Source: Treponema pectinovorum
Lineage (GTDB): Bacteria > Spirochaetota > Spirochaetia > Treponematales > Treponemataceae
Direction of reading: 5' to 3'
Assembly: GCF_900497595.1 (NCBI RefSeq)
Contig: NZ_UFQO01000004.1
Location: 209,884-273,883, forward strand
DNA: 64,000 bases
The notes beneath the pieces were generated by a model. That model made no database searches and had not been told where the DNA came from. It saw only the letters and a list, made by a program, of their open reading frames with translations. Numbering within the stretch: the stretch's first letter is position 1; every line of letters begins with the position of its first letter. Both the position numbers and the translations under genes were made by a program. Shown piece by piece: positions 49,653 to 58,599 of the stretch.

Positions 49653-51257
49653 ATGGCAGAAAAAAATAAAATTGTTGTTTTTGATTCAACCTTGAGAGAT
49701 GGCTCTCAAGGCGAAGGGATAAGTTATTCAGTTCAAGATAAGATAAACATTGTAAAAGCTCTGGATGAACTTGGAGTTTCGTTTATAGAAGCGGGAAATC
49801 CTGGAAGCAATCCCAAAGATATGGAATTTTTTGTAGAAGCAAAGAAACTTTCTTTAAAAAATTCTAAAATCGTAGCTTTTGGTTCGACAAGACGAAAAGA
49901 TATTTCTTGTGCGGAAGATGTAAACCTTCAAAGTCTTTTATCCGCAGAAACAGAATATGTTTGCATTTTTGGCAAAACTTGGGATTTTCAAGTTACGAAT
50001 ATAATTCATGCGTCTTTAAAAGAAAATCTTGAGATGATAAGGGATACTGTTTCGTATTTAAAAGAAAAAGGGCGAAAAGTTATCTTTGATGCGGAGCATT
50101 TTTTTACAGGATACAAAGAGAATTCAGAATACGCTTTAAAAGCTTTGAATTCTGCCTTTTTGGGTGGAGCAGATTGTTTATGTCTTTGCGAAACAAAGGG
50201 TGGTGCAATGCCTTCTGAATGCAGACTTGCAGTTGAAGCGGTTTGTAAAGAATTTAAAGGCAAAGTTGATATTGGAATTCACACGCATAACGATTGTGGA
50301 CTTGCTATTGCGAATTCCATAATTGCAGTTGAATCTGGTGCAAATCATGTTCAGGGGGTTTTGCTTGGATTTGGCGAGAGAACTGGAAATGCAAATCTTT
50401 CTACGATAATTGCTGATTTGCAGTTGAAGTTAGGGTATGAATGTATTCCAGAAGAAAACATGCCATTGCTTACGCCTGTGTGCAAAAAGGTTGCAGAAAT
50501 TACAAATATCGCCTTGAATCCCAGCATGCCTTTTGTTGGCTCTAGTGCTTTTGCTCATAAGGCAGGAATGCACATTGATGCGGTTATAAAAAATCCACTT
50601 GCATACGAGCATATTGACCCAAAAATTGTTGGCAATGAAAGGGTCTTTTTGATGAGCGAAGTTGCAGGAAAAAGTACGATTGTTGAAAAAGTCCAAAAAT
50701 TTGATAAGGGCCTCAATAAAAATAGCCCAATCGTCGCCGAAATTGTAAAAAAAGTTAAGATTCTGGAACACGAAGGTTACCAGTTTGAAGGTGCGGACGC
50801 GAGTTTTGAGATTTTGGTTAGAAAAACTATAGGAAAATACGAGCCGTTTTTTAATCTGCATTATTATAAGACTAGCGGAGAGTTCCCTCGTTTTGCTGAT
50901 GACAGAAGTGCTTTTGCTCAGGTAAAACTTGATGTTGAAGGAAATTCTATAGTTACAGCAGGCGAGGGCGACGGTCCTGTAAATGCTATGGATGTAGCGC
51001 TTAGAAAAGCCTTGGGAGAATTTTATCCTGCAGTTGCAAAAATTCATTTGACGGACTACAAGGTTAGAGTTTTGGACGGAAAAGACGCAACTGCAAGTTC
51101 TGTTAGAGTATTGATTGAGTCTAGCGATGGAGAAAACTCTTGGAGCACTATGGGAGTTTCAAGCGATGTTATTGAAGCAAGTTATCTTGCGCTCGTTGAC
51201 TCTTTTGAATACAAACTTATAAAAGATTTAGAAAAGCGATATTCTAAAATAATATAG
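49653..51257 (+). CDS. cimA: (R)-citramalate synthase
   Basis: Condenses pyruvate and acetyl-CoA to citramalate, the threonine-independent entry to isoleucine. 534 residues with a DRE-TIM barrel: FDSTLRDGSQGEGIS, the metal-binding HTHND segment (GIHTHNDCGLAIANS) and GERTGNANL. A C-terminal LeuA-dimer regulatory domain covers roughly residues 400-534. The barrel motifs GNPGSNPKD and TKGGAMPSE and the length fit the CimA/TIGR00977 branch rather than 2-isopropylmalate synthase. leuB nearby can serve the next steps. Confidence 0.9.
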   Translation: MAEKNKIVVFDSTLRDGSQGEGISYSVQDKINIVKALDELGVSFIEAGNPGSNPKDMEFFVEAKKLSLKNSKIVAFGSTRRKDISCAEDVNLQSLLSAETEYVCIFGKTWDFQVTNIIHASLKENLEMIRDTVSYLKEKGRKVIFDAEHFFTGYKENSEYALKALNSAFLGGADCLCLCETKGGAMPSECRLAVEAVCKEFKGKVDIGIHTHNDCGLAIANSIIAVESGANHVQGVLLGFGERTGNANLSTIIADLQLKLGYECIPEENMPLLTPVCKKVAEITNIALNPSMPFVGSSAFAHKAGMHIDAVIKNPLAYEHIDPKIVGNERVFLMSEVAGKSTIVEKVQKFDKGLNKNSPIVAEIVKKVKILEHEGYQFEGADASFEILVRKTIGKYEPFFNLHYYKTSGEFPRFADDRSAFAQVKLDVEGNSIVTAGEGDGPVNAMDVALRKALGEFYPAVAKIHLTDYKVRVLDGKDATASSVRVLIESSDGENSWSTMGVSSDVIEASYLALVDSFEYKLIKDLEKRYSKII

Positions 51258-51288
51258 TTGCACTAGCGCTGGGAGTGGCGGCTTGCCG

Positions 51289-51366
51289 TTCTGGGCAACT
51301 GCATTTTGCAGTTGCCCAGAATGACCGTTAGGGAACCACGGACATAGCGGTCTGCCTTTGGCAGAC
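51289..51366. terminator. Two hairpins between convergent cimA and pyrE
   Basis: A perfect 15-bp stem TTCTGGGCAACTGCA-TTT-TGCAGTTGCCCAGAA (51289-51321) and a 7-bp stem GTCTGCC-TTT-GGCAGAC (51350-51366). Neither has a long T tract, but they lie exactly between the converging stops and probably separate the two transcripts. Confidence 0.55.
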
Positions 51367-51373
51367 AGTGCAC

Positions 51374-52060
51374 TTATTCAGCACCGTATTGTTTGTAATA
51401 TTCGTCTAATTCTGCTTTTATTTTGTCTGTGATTATTTTTTTGTCGCCATTTGTGTAGAGGCGCTCGATTACGTCCTGCATTGTTACGATTGCACACGCT
51501 GGAAAGCCGTATTTTTGACTTATGACCGAAAGTGCGGCTCTTGTTGTTTCTGGAGCTTTTTCCATGCGATCTAAGGAAACTATTTCGCCGACTATTTTTA
51601 TTGCTCCTGCTTTTGTTTCTTGTGCTTTAATTTTTGGGTAGGTTTCTTCGATTGATTTTCCAGAGGTCGTAACGTCTTCGATGATTATAACCCTGTCGCC
51701 GTCTTTTATTTTGTAACCCAAAAAAGAGCCTTTGTCTGCACCGTGGTCTTTTTCTTCTTTGCGGTCTGAGCAATATTTGACTTCTTTACCGTAAAGTTTT
51801 GAATAAGCGATTGCTGTTACGACTGCGAGTGGAATTCCTTTGTAGGCAGGTCCAAAAAAAACGTCAAAATCGTCTCCAAAATTTTTGTGTATCGCCTGGG
51901 CATAAAATTCGCCGAGTTTTTGCAGTTGACTGCCGGTTACATAAGCGCCTGCATTCATAAAAAAAGGTGATTTTCTGCCAGATTTTAAAGTAAAAGAGCC
52001 AAATTTTAAAACCTCACATTCGACCATAAAATCTATAAAATTTTTTTTGTAATCTTCCAT
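51374..52060 (-). CDS. pyrE: Orotate phosphoribosyltransferase
   Basis: Adds ribose-5-phosphate from PRPP to orotate in pyrimidine synthesis. 228 residues with FTLKSGRKSPFFMNAG, FFGPAYKGIPLA, YCSDRKEEKDHG (catalytic Lys/Asp loop) and the PRPP motif VIIIEDVTTSGKSI. AAGGAAA precedes the ATG. It sits 154 bp from cdd on the same strand, so pyrimidine synthesis and salvage lie side by side, though probably not in one transcript. Confidence 0.95.
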   Translation of the reverse strand: MEDYKKNFIDFMVECEVLKFGSFTLKSGRKSPFFMNAGAYVTGSQLQKLGEFYAQAIHKNFGDDFDVFFGPAYKGIPLAVVTAIAYSKLYGKEVKYCSDRKEEKDHGADKGSFLGYKIKDGDRVIIIEDVTTSGKSIEETYPKIKAQETKAGAIKIVGEIVSLDRMEKAPETTRAALSVISQKYGFPACAIVTMQDVIERLYTNGDKKIITDKIKAELDEYYKQYGAE

Positions 52061-52214
52061 GATAATTTCCTTGATTTTTTTATTGATAATTTTCTTGATT
52101 ATTTTGTCCTAAAAAGACTAGCACAGTTTTTGATTTGATGGAATTAGTTTTTTACGCGCAGAATTTTGTGCAAAAAGCGGTTGTTGTAAAAAAGCGAATT
52201 TAATTTTAATTTGT

Positions 52215-52616
52215 CTATTTCAGTGAAGAAGATTCAAAGTTAGATGGAAGAATCGATGAAAGTTTTTTCTCTTCGTATTTCCCTTCCACGTTTGCACATA
52301 AAACTTTTAATGAAGATGAAAATTCTGCCATAAACTGTCTGCAAAGTCCGCAGGGTGTGCAAATTTCTTTTGAAGAGCCTGCGATTGCGATTTTTACGAA
52401 ATTTGTGTTTCCTTCTGATATTGCTTTTGACATTGCAACTCTCTCGGCACATAACCCGCAAGGGTAGGAAGCGTTTTCTATATTTGTTCCTGTAAAGATT
52501 TTTCCATCCTTGCATAAAAGTGCGGCGCCAACCTTGTATTTTGAATAAGGCGAATACGAATATTTTTGAGATTCAATAGCTTTTTGGACGAGTTCTTTGT
52601 CGGTTAAATCATTCAT
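52215..52616 (-). CDS. cdd: Cytidine deaminase
   Basis: Deaminates (deoxy)cytidine in pyrimidine salvage. 133 residues, the length of homotetrameric CDAs: GAALLCKDGKIFTGTNIEN, the zinc and catalytic Glu motif CGLCAERVAM, and the second zinc site TPCGLCRQFMAEF. The start is near-leaderless: a TATAAT-like box lies 9 nt before the ATG with no Shine-Dalgarno. Confidence 0.95.
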   Translation of the reverse strand: MNDLTDKELVQKAIESQKYSYSPYSKYKVGAALLCKDGKIFTGTNIENASYPCGLCAERVAMSKAISEGNTNFVKIAIAGSSKEICTPCGLCRQFMAEFSSSLKVLCANVEGKYEEKKLSSILPSNFESSSLK

Positions 52617-52737
52617 CGTTACAAAATTATATTATAAAATTTCTTAATTGTAAAAAACGGTTAAAAATGATATTGTTTTTAGCATTATTGAAGTAATTAA
52701 GCGGAATTAAAATTTTCGCTTTTGGAGAAGTTATATT

Positions 52738-53832
52738 ATGGAAAAAACTATTGCTTTAATTCATGGAGATGGAATTGGTCCCGATGTTGTTAGCGAAGCG
52801 GTAAAAGTTTTGGATGCTGTCGCTAAAAAATTTGGCCACAAATGGAACTATAAAAATGTTATTGCCGGCGGTCAGGCGATAGACACCTTTGGAGTGCCTC
52901 TTCCGCAGGAGCAGCTCGACATCTGTCTTTCAAGCGATGCAACTCTTTTGGGTGCTGTTGGAGGTCCTAAGTGGGACAATGTTGCACCAGAAATTCGCCC
53001 TGAAAAGGCGCTTCTTGGTTTACGAGGTGGAATGAAGGTTTTTGCAAATCTTAGACCTGCGGTTATGTGGCCTCAGCTAAAAGATGCTTGTCCTTTAAAA
53101 GACGAGATTGTTGGCGACGGTCTTGATATTCTCGTTGTGCGCGAACTCACTGGCGGTATATATTTTGGCGAGAGGGGAACTTCTCCAGACGGAAAAACTG
53201 CCTGGGATACAGAAAAATATTCTTGGCAAGAGATTGAAAGAATTGTAAGACTGGGCTTTGAATTTGCAAAAAAACGCAAAAATCACCTTACGGTTGTTGA
53301 TAAGGCTAACATTTTGAATTCGAGTAGGCTCTGGAGAACCGTTGCAGAAGAAGTTCACAAAGAGTACAAAGATGTAACTTTGGATTTTCTCTACATCGAT
53401 AATGCGGCTATGCAGTTGGTTCGCTCTCCTCGTCAATTTGATGTTATTGCGACTTCAAATATGTTTGGCGATATTTTAACAGACGAAGCATCGCAAATTA
53501 CAGGTTCTATCGGTATGCTCGCCTCTGCTTCTTTGGGAGACGGAACAGGACCTGGGCTTTATGAGCCAATCCACGGTTCTGCACCAGACATTGCAGGAAA
53601 AAATCTTGCAAATCCACTTGCAACAATTCTTTCTGCTGCAATGCTCTTGCGATACAGTTTTAAACTTGAAAAAGAAGCTCAATCTATAGAAGAAGCGGTA
53701 AAGTCTGTCTTGGATGCAGGCTACAGAACTGGCGACATTGCAGGTTCTAAAATTGCTCAAATAAAGGCAGATGGAAAACTCGTTGGAACAAAAGAGATGG
53801 GGCAACTCGTCCTTAAATATTTAAACGCATAA
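52738..53832 (+). CDS. leuB: 3-isopropylmalate dehydrogenase
   Basis: Oxidative decarboxylation of 3-isopropylmalate (leucine) and, with citramalate, of 3-methylmalate (isoleucine). 364 residues: [12 protein letters not shown], the substrate loop [27 protein letters not shown], the Lys/Asp set VVDKANIL and [15 protein letters not shown], and the NAD-binding [18 protein letters not shown] region in parts. GGAG lies upstream. It is a monocistronic gene with its own terminator. Confidence 0.95.
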   Translation: MEKTIALIHGDGIGPDVVSEAVKVLDAVAKKFGHKWNYKNVIAGGQAIDTFGVPLPQEQLDICLSSDATLLGAVGGPKWDNVAPEIRPEKALLGLRGGMKVFANLRPAVMWPQLKDACPLKDEIVGDGLDILVVRELTGGIYFGERGTSPDGKTAWDTEKYSWQEIERIVRLGFEFAKKRKNHLTVVDKANILNSSRLWRTVAEEVHKEYKDVTLDFLYIDNAAMQLVRSPRQFDVIATSNMFGDILTDEASQITGSIGMLASASLGDGTGPGLYEPIHGSAPDIAGKNLANPLATILSAAMLLRYSFKLEKEAQSIEEAVKSVLDAGYRTGDIAGSKIAQIKADGKLVGTKEMGQLVLKYLNA

Positions 53833-53851
53833 TAATTTTATTTGATTTTAT

Positions 53852-53911
53852 AAAAATCGTGTATGTAAAGTGTACCTATGTGGGTGGTATGTACATGCAC
53901 GATTTTTTTTT
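53852..53911 (+). terminator. leuB terminator
   Basis: AAAATCGTGTATGTA (about 53853-53867) pairs with TACATGCACGATTTT (from 53892) through one wobble, followed by a long T tract to 53912; the loop is about 24 nt. Confidence 0.65.
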
Positions 53912-53940
53912 TGCACTTAGACTTTGTTTTACTATATAAT
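53911..53940 (+). promoter_or_regulatory. Promoter of the DUF5312-like/pgeF pair
   Basis: TTGCAC (53911-53916), 18-nt spacer, TATAAT (53935-53940). ATG 53951 follows 10 nt later without a ribosome site, so the leader is at most a few bases. In-frame ATGs at 53939 would lie inside the -10 box and are excluded. Confidence 0.6.
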
Positions 53941-53950
53941 GGTAACGCTT

Positions 53951-55657
53951 ATGGAAAATAATTCCTTTGATAGACTTGTTTCTGGGCTTTCGGAAGGTGA
54001 GAGAAAAGAGATGCTCGAAAAAATGAAAGCATCTGGTGGCGTAAACGAGTCTTTAACTTACGATGATAAATTTGAAAATGACGAGCAGATTCCGTTTAGC
54101 GAGCAGATAAAAAATGAATCGATATTTTTTCGTATATACCTGTGGATTAAATCGCTAATTTCAAACACTTCTATACAGGCTCTTTATAATGAGCGTAAAA
54201 TTTCGTTGATTGCTCGCTATATCGACAAAATAAGTCCGAATCTTTTAGACAACAAGCGAGCGGTTTTGCAGTCTGCTTTTTACGAAAAACTTTCTGAACT
54301 AAAGTTGAGTGCAGATTTTTTTCGACCGTACATAACAAATATGGAAGGCGATGAAAATTCATTTCTTGTTTTTTTAGGTTCGCTTGTTATAACCGATATT
54401 GAAAAACAGATGGATGCAGAAGTTGACCCATATTCAATTCCGTTGAGCAATGGAGCTCGCCCTGACCAAAGAATTGCGCTTTTACGTAAGATGGATGAAA
54501 TTATAAACAATATTCCTGCAACTGATAGAAATGCCATGTATGCGGCAGTTCGTGCAGTTGAATGGTTAAGGCAATTTTCAAAACTTCCTTTTCAAAGATT
54601 TCTAAATTTCTTTTCTGCGGTTGTCGAAAGCAATTATTCGTGTTCGTTTAATGTTTTGGAAAATGAAATAAGCCTTTTTGCAAAAATTTTGTGCAACGGA
54701 ATGATTATTCCAGATGAAGTTTTTGAAGCGCTTTATCTTTTTTCTAGAAGGAATACGAGCGAAAAAACTTTAGATGGAATTGATGAAGTTTCTGATAAAG
54801 CGTTGGATTTTATGGAAAAGGCTAAGGCGCAAATCGCTTTGATGAAGATGTTTATAACGACTGTTCCAATGCGCTCTGTCGGAAAAGTTGTATATGCAGA
54901 TTCCACTTGGACTCCAGAAAATTTTACAGGTGGCGAAGATTGGTATCAAAAGTATAAAGCTAATTGGAAAAGACTTTTTGATAAAAAATGGCAGGCTTGG
55001 AGTCATGATTGCAAAAAAGAAGCGTTGCGAATCGATTTAAAAAACAATTTTTCACTTGAGCAGTTTCCTCTTTTGCCAGAACGTCCTTGGGCAAATCTTT
55101 GGGCTGGACTTACTTTTAGATATGAACTTACGGCTGGTTTTTTAAATTGGTATATAAAAGAAAAATTCCCTGAATACGAACTCACTTTAAAAACCATAAT
55201 GCTCGAAGGGGATTTTATTCAAAAAGAAAATCGCTCTGAGTATAATGATTCTTTTAACAAGCTTATTCAACTTTCCATTGATTTACGAGCTTTAAATGAA
55301 GGTCTTTCTTCTGGTGGAGAATACGGCTTAATTTTTAACAAATTGATGAACGAACGATTGCGTTCTTTGCAAGCGTATTCAAAAATAGAAACAATAATTC
55401 GTAGCGTAGAAAGCGATGTACGTTCTATGCTTTCGACTTTTGGAGAGGCGTGTAGAATTTTAGAGCTGTGTTTTTCTGGAATTTTTCTTGAAAAAACAGA
55501 CAGCCGTTACGATTCGCTTTCTAATTTTAATAGAATTCAAGGAAAAGATAATGAAAAATTCAAAGAAAATCTTCTTGCTGCCAGAGCATCTATTTTTAAT
55601 GCCTCTGCTATGATTAGAAACCTTGAGCCTATAGATACTCCGAGCCTTTTAAAATGA
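53951..55657 (+). CDS. DUF5312-like spirochaetal protein
   Basis: 568 residues, alpha-helical, no signal peptide or clear membrane span. It begins MENNSFDRLVSGLSEGERKEML, continues with NESIFFRIYLWIKSLI, and has Trp-rich patches in the middle (WSHDCKKEALRID, ERPWANLWAGLTFRYELT). I recall this layout from DUF5312, a protein restricted to spirochaetes; function is unknown. Its TGA overlaps the ATG of the pgeF gene by 4 bp. It is probably cytosolic. The family name is from memory and tentative. Confidence 0.6.
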   Translation: MENNSFDRLVSGLSEGERKEMLEKMKASGGVNESLTYDDKFENDEQIPFSEQIKNESIFFRIYLWIKSLISNTSIQALYNERKISLIARYIDKISPNLLDNKRAVLQSAFYEKLSELKLSADFFRPYITNMEGDENSFLVFLGSLVITDIEKQMDAEVDPYSIPLSNGARPDQRIALLRKMDEIINNIPATDRNAMYAAVRAVEWLRQFSKLPFQRFLNFFSAVVESNYSCSFNVLENEISLFAKILCNGMIIPDEVFEALYLFSRRNTSEKTLDGIDEVSDKALDFMEKAKAQIALMKMFITTVPMRSVGKVVYADSTWTPENFTGGEDWYQKYKANWKRLFDKKWQAWSHDCKKEALRIDLKNNFSLEQFPLLPERPWANLWAGLTFRYELTAGFLNWYIKEKFPEYELTLKTIMLEGDFIQKENRSEYNDSFNKLIQLSIDLRALNEGLSSGGEYGLIFNKLMNERLRSLQAYSKIETIIRSVESDVRSMLSTFGEACRILELCFSGIFLEKTDSRYDSLSNFNRIQGKDNEKFKENLLAARASIFNASAMIRNLEPIDTPSLLK

Positions 55658-56568
55658 ACGGTGTAAATTATTTAAATGTTGCTTCGCCTTTAGATGAACT
55701 TTCTCCTGAAAAAAAATATTTTCTTCTGCCGTTCTATAAAGATTCAAAACCTTTAAAAAACGGAAAACGATGGGGAATGACATTTTTGGCTGCCGGTTCT
55801 ATGAGATTTCGATGGAACGAAAAAAATGAAAGGCGAGAAAATCTTTTAAATTCAATAATCGCTGACAATTATGCATTGCATTCCGTTTCGACCACCATAA
55901 ACAAAAACGAAAATTTTAGTCAAAAAATTAAGATAGTTCCATTGGAGTTGATTCATTCAAAAAAAGTTTTTTCTGTAGAATGCGGGGATGAAACGAAAAA
56001 TTGCACTGGCGACGGAATTGTAACGGCAAATCCGCTTTTGATGCCAGTTTTAACTGTTGCAGACTGTGTTCCAATTTATTTTTACGATGATACAACTGGC
56101 GTTTTTGGCGTAGTTCATTCTGGCTGGAAAGGAACAGGAATAATCGAAGTTGCCATACAACTTGCAGTTGAAAAATACGGTTGCAAAATAGTAGACATCT
56201 GCGTTGCGATTGGACCTCACATTCAAAGCGAGTGTTATTTTATAGAAAAAGAAAGACGAGATTTTTTTGAAGAAAACTTTGGATCTTGCACTTCTAAAAT
56301 TCTCTCGACAAATCCGCCCCAAACCCCAGACGGAAAAGTATTGAATTACAAACTTTCTTTAACAAAGGCAAATTTAAATGTTTTAAAAAAGATAGGAATA
56401 AAAGAATCTAATATTGTAGTTGCAAATGAATGCACTTCTTGTTCAAAATTTTTGAGCGGAAAATACATTTTTGGAAGTTTTAGAAGACAAACTGCCCACT
56501 TGCCACAAGATATGGATATAGAAGAAAAAAATAAGATGATGACAGTGCAGGCGGCTTTTGTATTGTAA
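55654..56568 (+). CDS. pgeF: Peptidoglycan editing factor / polyphenol oxidase family (YfiH)
   Basis: 304 residues of the Cu-oxidase_4/YfiH family. The metal and active-site residues are visible: His in LIHSKKVFSVECGD, Cys in TVADCVPIYF and His in GVVHSGWKGTGI, followed by GPHIQSECYFIE. Members include E. coli YfiH/PgeF, which corrects muropeptides carrying L-Ser, and purine-nucleoside phosphorylase/deaminase-like enzymes, so the substrate is uncertain. The N-terminal 60 residues are longer than usual. Co-translated with the DUF5312-like gene. Confidence 0.85.
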   Translation: MNGVNYLNVASPLDELSPEKKYFLLPFYKDSKPLKNGKRWGMTFLAAGSMRFRWNEKNERRENLLNSIIADNYALHSVSTTINKNENFSQKIKIVPLELIHSKKVFSVECGDETKNCTGDGIVTANPLLMPVLTVADCVPIYFYDDTTGVFGVVHSGWKGTGIIEVAIQLAVEKYGCKIVDICVAIGPHIQSECYFIEKERRDFFEENFGSCTSKILSTNPPQTPDGKVLNYKLSLTKANLNVLKKIGIKESNIVVANECTSCSKFLSGKYIFGSFRRQTAHLPQDMDIEEKNKMMTVQAAFVL

Positions 56569-56647
56569 AAATTAAATTCAAATACAAAAACGCAGTGTTT
56601 TCGCTTTCTTCCTGCACCTTTATTTTTAATTTTTGCTGCTCGTTTGC

Positions 56648-58492
56648 TTACATTCTGTCGAGATATGGAACTAAGACAAGCTCCATCGCTTCTTTTAAAA
56701 TCTGTAAAGTAGATTTTGCAAGTGAAAGTCTTGCGCGCTTTAAATCTTCGGTTTCGGCAGAAAGAATAGGGCAAGATTGATAAAATTTTGCGAAAAGTTT
56801 TGCCATATCGTAGATGTATGCGGTGACTACCGAAGAATCCTTATTTTTTGCAGATTTTTCTATCGTATCTGGGTAGTCGCCCAATTTTTTTACAAGTTCC
56901 CATTCGTCTTCTTTGTTTAATAATCTAGAAGCATCCGCTGTACTTAACGATTTTATTTTTTGCTCTTCTGCTCGTCTTAAAATTGAAGCGATTCTTGCAC
57001 CCATGTACTGAATATAAGGGCCTGTATTTCCGTTAAAACTAAGGCTTTCCTCAGGATTAAAAACCATATCCTTTACAGGATTCACTTGGAGAAGATAATA
57101 GTGCAACGCTGATAAAGCAACTTTTTCTGCTACGAAATCCGCATCTCCTACATCATCTTCTCTTCCTCGCTCTTGAATTGCTTTTAAAGCATCGCTATGG
57201 AGCGAATCTATTAAATCGTCTGCGTCGACAACTGTTCCTTCGCGGCTTTTCATCCTTCCGTTTGGCAAATTTACAAGTCCATAACTCAAATGATAGAGTT
57301 TGTTTGCCCATTCAAAGCCGAGTTTTTTTAGGATATAAAAAAGCACTTTAAAGTGAAAAATCTGCTCCGATGCAACAACATATACGAGTTCATTGAAATT
57401 CCAGTCGTCGTGGCGGCTTATTGCAGTTCCTATGTCTTGAGTTATGTACACAGAAGTTCCGTCTTTTCTTAGAAGAACTTTCTCGTGCTCTTCGCCGTCT
57501 TTTCCTTTTCCAACCGCTTCTGTAACATCTACTCGAATTGAGCCGTCTGCTGCTTTAAAAAATATCCCTTTTTCAAGACCTTTTAATATTTCGTCTTTGC
57601 CTTTAAGGTAGGTATCGCTTTCAAAATAAAATTTATCGAATGAAACTCCTGTTCTTTCGTAAGTTTCTTTTACTCCTTCAAAAGTCCAGTCGTTCATCAT
57701 TTGCCAGAGTTTTCTTGTTTCGCTATCTCCTGCTTCCCACTTTCTTAAAAGTTCTTCAGCCATTTCCTGTGCATCTGGATGTGCACTTTTCGGATTCTCT
57801 TTTTCGCCTTTTAGGTACTTATCAAATTCAACATAGCATTGTCCTACAAAGTGGTCGCCTTTCATTCCAAGTTTTTCAGGAGTGTCGCCATTTTTTTCGT
57901 GAAAAAGTTTATATGCAAGCATCGATTTGCAGATGTGGATTCCGCGATTGTTTATGATATTTACTTTGTAAATTTGAGCACCAGCTTTTTTTAATATGCG
58001 GCTTACGGATTCTCCTAAAGCATCGTTTCTTAAATGCCCTAAATGAAGTGGCTTGTTTGTGTTTGGCGAAGAAAATTCTACCATTATCTTTGCTCCGCCT
58101 AAAAAACTCTTTCCATCATTGTTCAAGCTTCCGTAATCTTTGCCTTGCTTCTCAATTTTTGAAAGAATCGCGTTTATCGCTTTTGTTTTGTCGAGTTTTA
58201 TATTCACATAAGGACCCACGTTCAACACTTCGCCGATAGAATTTTCACCCTGGCTTTGAATTTTTGCCGTGATTTTTTGAGCAACTTCTTCTGCAATTTT
58301 TTGAGGTGGCATTTTAAAAGCTTTTGAAAAAGCAAACATTGGAGAGCCTAAATCGCCTATCGAAGAATCTGGAGATTCCTGAACGATAACCTGTTCTAAA
58401 GCTGGCAAAAAATCTTCTATATTTTTTTCTTTTGATAATGAAGTTATAGCATCGAAAATTAAGGATTTAAAACGTGATTTTGAATCAATCAT
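56648..58492 (-). CDS. argS: Arginyl-tRNA synthetase
   Basis: Class I aminoacyl-tRNA synthetase. 614 residues from ATG 58492, which follows CTGGAG; a longer in-frame reading crosses the GH105 promoter region and lacks family similarity. The N-terminal Add-1 domain covers residues 1-110. The HIGH motif appears as NKPLHLGHLRND, and the KMSKS equivalent as GRMKSREGTVV. DALR-type anticodon domain near the end (ASILRRAEEQ onward), finishing VLVPYLDRM. Divergent from the GH105 gene. Confidence 0.95.
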   Translation of the reverse strand: MIDSKSRFKSLIFDAITSLSKEKNIEDFLPALEQVIVQESPDSSIGDLGSPMFAFSKAFKMPPQKIAEEVAQKITAKIQSQGENSIGEVLNVGPYVNIKLDKTKAINAILSKIEKQGKDYGSLNNDGKSFLGGAKIMVEFSSPNTNKPLHLGHLRNDALGESVSRILKKAGAQIYKVNIINNRGIHICKSMLAYKLFHEKNGDTPEKLGMKGDHFVGQCYVEFDKYLKGEKENPKSAHPDAQEMAEELLRKWEAGDSETRKLWQMMNDWTFEGVKETYERTGVSFDKFYFESDTYLKGKDEILKGLEKGIFFKAADGSIRVDVTEAVGKGKDGEEHEKVLLRKDGTSVYITQDIGTAISRHDDWNFNELVYVVASEQIFHFKVLFYILKKLGFEWANKLYHLSYGLVNLPNGRMKSREGTVVDADDLIDSLHSDALKAIQERGREDDVGDADFVAEKVALSALHYYLLQVNPVKDMVFNPEESLSFNGNTGPYIQYMGARIASILRRAEEQKIKSLSTADASRLLNKEDEWELVKKLGDYPDTIEKSAKNKDSSVVTAYIYDMAKLFAKFYQSCPILSAETEDLKRARLSLAKSTLQILKEAMELVLVPYLDRM

Positions 58493-58599
58493 AAAATTGC
58501 TCCAGGATAAATAACTGTACTTAGAATTTTTTTTCTGATATACTAGCAAAATAAATTGTAATTTACAACTTCGATGTTGCTTAGAGGTGCACACGTATT

